DNA from: Clostridia bacterium | Lineage (GTDB): Bacteria; Bacillota; Clostridia; Oscillospirales; CAG-272 | Reading direction: 5' to 3' | Length of the DNA stretch: 48,818 nt | Assembly (NCBI GenBank): GCA_900770145.1 | Contig: CAAGJL010000030.1 | Span: forward strand, 1 to 48,818 | In this document: positions 46,611-48,818 of the stretch, in pieces | Layout of the letters: every line of letters starts with the position of its first letter | Position numbering within the stretch: the first letter of the stretch is position 1 | Notes under the pieces: generated by a model | Told to the model about the DNA's origin: nothing | Database searches by the model: none | Seen by the model: only the letters and a program-made list of their open reading frames with translations | Program-made: the position numbers and the translations under genes

Positions 46611-46639
46611 TTGACAAGGGGTTTTCCGGATGTTATACT
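46611..46639 (+). promoter_or_regulatory. Sigma-A-type promoter of the nfeD-stomatin operon
   Basis: TTGACA (46611-46616) and TATACT (46634-46639) are separated by 17 bases, a near-consensus housekeeping promoter. It lies 9 bases after the ATPase stop and 29 bases before the NfeD start, so the downstream pair can be expressed independently of the ATPase and the prophage. Confidence 0.85.
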
Positions 46640-46668
46640 GAAGATAACGAAAAACAAGGAGGAGTTTT

Positions 46669-47121
46669 ATGGAGTATCTCTGGATTCTGTGGATCGCGGT
46701 GCTGGTTGCCTCTGTTGTGTTGGAAGCGGCAACGGCGGATCTGGTTGCCATCTGGTTTTTCCCGGGGGCGCTGATCGCCATGATCCTGTCTTTCTGCGGG
46801 GCGCCGGTGGCGGCGCAGTTGCCGGTGTTTCTCGGTTGCGGGCTGTTGCTGATCTTCTGCACCAGACCCTTCTGCCGGAAATTCCTCAAAGAGAAAAACG
46901 CCAAAACCAACACCGACATACTCATCGGCGGCGAGTGCCTGGTCACCGAGGAGATTGACAATCTGAAAGAGCGGGGCGAGGTCAAAATCGGCGGGTTGCG
47001 CTGGTCGGCGCGCACGGAACACGGCGAGGTCATCCCCGCAGGGGCGCTGGTCACGGTGTTGCGCATTGAGGGCGTGAAACTGATCGTAAAACCGAAAAAA
47101 GAAAAGAAAGAGGAAAATTGA
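46669..47121 (+). CDS. NfeD-family membrane protein
   Basis: A 150-residue short NfeD protein: two to three N-terminal membrane helices (about residues 4-20, 24-45 and 48-66) followed by an OB-fold-like soluble domain with GGECLVTEEI, GGLRWSARTEHGEVIPAG and ALVTVLRIEGVKLIV, the family hallmark. NfeD proteins partner with stomatin/flotillin-type proteins, and the next gene, one base downstream, encodes one. AAGGAGGAG precedes the ATG. They likely form a membrane-organising complex. Confidence 0.9.
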   Translation: MEYLWILWIAVLVASVVLEAATADLVAIWFFPGALIAMILSFCGAPVAAQLPVFLGCGLLLIFCTRPFCRKFLKEKNAKTNTDILIGGECLVTEEIDNLKERGEVKIGGLRWSARTEHGEVIPAGALVTVLRIEGVKLIVKPKKEKKEEN

Positions 47122-47122
47122 A

Positions 47123-48049
47123 ATGGTAGGACTTGTTGTTGCGATTTGTATTATTGCGGTCATTCTGATCATCGTTCTGGTTTCCAATATCCGCGTGGTG
47201 CCCCAGGCATACGCCTATGTGGTAGAGCGGCTCGGCTCCTATCACACCACCTGGAAGAACGGTCTGCACGTGAAAGTGCCGTTTATCGACAAACTCAATC
47301 AGCGCATCAACCTGATGGAGCAGGTGGTGGACTTTCCGCCTCAGTCGGTCATTACCAAAGACAACGTGCGCATGCAGATTGACACCGTGGTGTACTATCA
47401 GGTGACCGACTGCAAGCTTTACGCCTACGGCGTTTCCAACCCGCTGTTCGCCATCGAGACCCTGACGGCAACCACCCTGCGGAATATGATCGGCGAGCTG
47501 GATCTGGACGGCACGCTGACCTCGCGCGACACCATCAACACCAAAATGCGCGCGATTCTGGACGAGGCGACCGACGCGTGGGGGATCAAAGTCAACCGCG
47601 TGGAGCTGAAAAACATCATGCCCCCGAAAGAGATTCAGGACGCGATGGAAAAACAGATGAAAGCGGAGCGTGAGCGCCGCGAGTCGATTCTGAAAGCGGA
47701 GGGTGAAAAAAATTCCGCCATTCTGGTGGCGGAAGGGCGCAAACAGTCCGCGATTCTGGAAGCGGAAGCCGAAAAACAGGCGGCGATTCTGCGTGCCGAA
47801 GCCGAGCGCGAGGTGCGCATCCGCGAGGCGGAGGGCGAAGCCGAAGCCATCCTCAAAGTGCAGGAAGCCACTGCCGCGGGTATCCGTATGATCAACGAGG
47901 CAAAGCCCTGCAAAGAAATGCTGACGCTCAAGAGTTTTGAAGCGCTGGAAAAGGTGGCAAACGGACAGGCGACCAAGATTATCATCCCCTCCGAGTTGCA
48001 ATCCCTCGCCGGGCTTGCCGCCACCCTGACCGAAACGGTAAAACAGTAA
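47123..48049 (+). CDS. Stomatin/SPFH (band 7) family membrane protein
   Basis: A 308-residue stomatin-like protein. One N-terminal membrane helix (residues 4-22), then the SPFH domain (VVPQAYAYVVERLGSYHTTW, VYYQVTDCKLYAYGV, LRNMIGELDLDGTLTSRD), then a long Ala/Glu-rich coiled coil (about 175-255, repeated AEAEKQAAILRAEAER-type units) and a conserved C-terminus near LKSFEALEKVANGQATKI. Such proteins oligomerise at the membrane and scaffold proteases or lipid domains. It forms a two-gene operon with nfeD. Confidence 0.92.
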   Translation: MVGLVVAICIIAVILIIVLVSNIRVVPQAYAYVVERLGSYHTTWKNGLHVKVPFIDKLNQRINLMEQVVDFPPQSVITKDNVRMQIDTVVYYQVTDCKLYAYGVSNPLFAIETLTATTLRNMIGELDLDGTLTSRDTINTKMRAILDEATDAWGIKVNRVELKNIMPPKEIQDAMEKQMKAERERRESILKAEGEKNSAILVAEGRKQSAILEAEAEKQAAILRAEAEREVRIREAEGEAEAILKVQEATAAGIRMINEAKPCKEMLTLKSFEALEKVANGQATKIIIPSELQSLAGLAATLTETVKQ

Positions 48050-48058
48050 AAGAGAGCG

Positions 48059-48093
48059 GGCGAGGGGGGCCTTTTTCAAAAAGCCCCCCTCGC
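48059..48093 (+). terminator. Long hairpin after the stomatin gene
   Basis: GGCGAGGGGGGC(C)TTTTT pairs with AAAAAGCCCCCCTCGCC (one bulged C), giving a 17-bp stem right after the stop codon. It has the A/T-flanked form of a bidirectional terminator and most likely ends the nfeD-stomatin transcript. Confidence 0.7.
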
Positions 48094-48189
48094 CACTCCC
48101 CGCAAAAACTTTTCGGCAGCTCTTGCCGGGCGTTGGGGTTTGATTCCATACAAGCGGCAAACAGGAGTTGCCGCAGGCAACCGCCGCCC

Positions 48190-48818
48190 CTACGGTGAGA
48201 AGCGTGCGCCCCCGCGATGTTCGCACAAACTAAAAAGACTCCCTCCGGGAGGGAGCTTTCAGGTGCCCACGCCTAACAAAAATCAATATTTGTAGGGGAG
48301 GGGTCTCCCCTCCCGCCTACTTGAAATCTATGCTTTGCTGACCGCAGGGCGGGGGTAAGCACCCGCCGCGTTTGTTGAGATAAAATTCCATATAAGCGGG
48401 GGCATATGGAATGCCCCTGACGGTGTTAGATTTTCGCCAAGCAAACGGTGCATTGTAACCGCCGCCCCCTGTGGCAAGAGATCACCCGCAATATTCGCAC
48501 AATCTAAAAAGGCTCCCTTGTGCAAAAGGCGCTGGCGCGCCAGCGCCTGAGGGATTGTTTTGCTTGGATTTTTCGCCCTACAGGCGGGAGGGGAAACCCC
48601 TCCCCTACGGGACTTAGGTTTTATTGGGGTAGCGGGCGACCATTGGTCGCCCCTACGGTGAGCAAGCGTGCACCCCGCGAGTTCGCACAAAATAAGAAAA
48701 GGCTCCCTTGTGCAAAGGGAGCTGGCGCGTGAGCGCCTGAGGGATTGTAAAAGCTGAAAGTTTGCAGGAAAGAAAAGAAAAAAGATAGTTTGTGTCAGGC
48801 ACAACCCCTCCGCCGCGC
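48190..48818. repeat. Intergenic repeat cluster at the right end
   Basis: No gene is supported from 48050 to the window end. The stretch holds two copies of a ~40-bp unit CCTACGGTGAG..AGCGTGC...GTTCGCACAAA (48191-48231 and 48654-48692), further CGCACAA units (48494-48502), CTCCCCTCCC palindromes, a partial MITE left end at 48507-48558, and a longer MITE copy from 48697 into the window edge. The same families occur at 1638-2150, so they are host dispersed repeats. Confidence 0.7.
48697..48818 (+). mobile_element. Second MITE-like copy, cut by the window end
   Basis: Begins AAAAGGCTCCCTTGTGCAAA and runs through GAGGGATTGTAAAAG and AAAGATAGTTTGTGTCAGG to ACAACCCCTC, collinear with the element at 1996-2146, including its internal core. 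The right inverted repeat is only partly inside the window. A third copy at 48507-48558 keeps only the left inverted repeat. Confidence 0.62.

Overview
The window looks like a chromosome segment of a GC-rich, endospore-forming Firmicute, most likely a gut Clostridium-class bacterium of the Oscillospiraceae/Christensenellales kind. The evidence is a spoIIIA sporulation operon, strong AGGAGG-type ribosome binding sites, and dispersed GC-rich palindromes and MITE-like intergenic repeats. The genus cannot be fixed from the sequence alone. I saw no rRNA, tRNA or CRISPR array.

Host left arm (1-6033, + strand): spoIIIAA-AB, a 586-bp repeat-filled gap carrying a MITE, then spoIIIAC-AD-AE-AF-AG. No spoIIIAH follows. 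Next comes the first third of a Ca2+-type P-type ATPase gene, which stops abruptly in the VPEGLP ion-binding motif of transmembrane helix M4. Host right arm (44846-48818, + strand): the rest of the same ATPase gene (from GLPMMI through DKTGTLT to the end), a sigma-A-like promoter, an NfeD protein, a stomatin/SPFH protein, and about 770 bp of intergenic repeats.

Between them lies a 38.8-kb prophage (6025-44845) integrated inside the ATPase gene by a large serine recombinase encoded next to attR. The 9-bp direct repeat CCCCGAGGG marks both ends. Removing the prophage restores an exactly in-frame 881-residue ATPase. An inverted TATACTAAC pair in the rebuilt attP predicts a GA crossover dinucleotide.

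Prophage layout. Right end: integrase, two small genes, a membrane/OB-fold protein (possible lysogenic-conversion gene), and a self-cleaving CI-type repressor facing a Cro-like gene. The two regulators share a switch region with two textbook promoters. From there a tightly overlapping minus-strand early operon (41378 to 33655) carries small proteins, a Sak3/DUF1071-like annealing protein, a YqaJ nuclease, SSB, a replication initiator with Ser-Glu hexamer repeats, a G40P-type helicase loader, a DUF1064 protein, a Lar-like protein and a methyltransferase. A terminator separates it from the late minus-strand operon: TerS, TerL, P22-like portal, a 46-residue Cys protein, a Prp-like cysteine protease, scaffold, N4-gp56-family capsid protein, connectors, tail hub, fibre, internal virion proteins, a 3344-residue polyvalent protein, a collagen/Hint tail fibre and three membrane proteins. 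The module indicates a short-tailed (podovirus-like) phage. No endolysin is recognisable.

Most notable are: (i) the reversible-looking split of a P-type ATPase gene beside spoIIIA; (ii) a phage-encoded Prp protease with matching L27-type cleavage motifs (DLQLFA) at the N-termini of both capsid and scaffold; (iii) the polyvalent giant with protease, ART and methyltransferase-like domains; (iv) a Hint domain inside the tail fibre; (v) a permuted remnant of a cytosine methyltransferase too short for ordinary gene calling.
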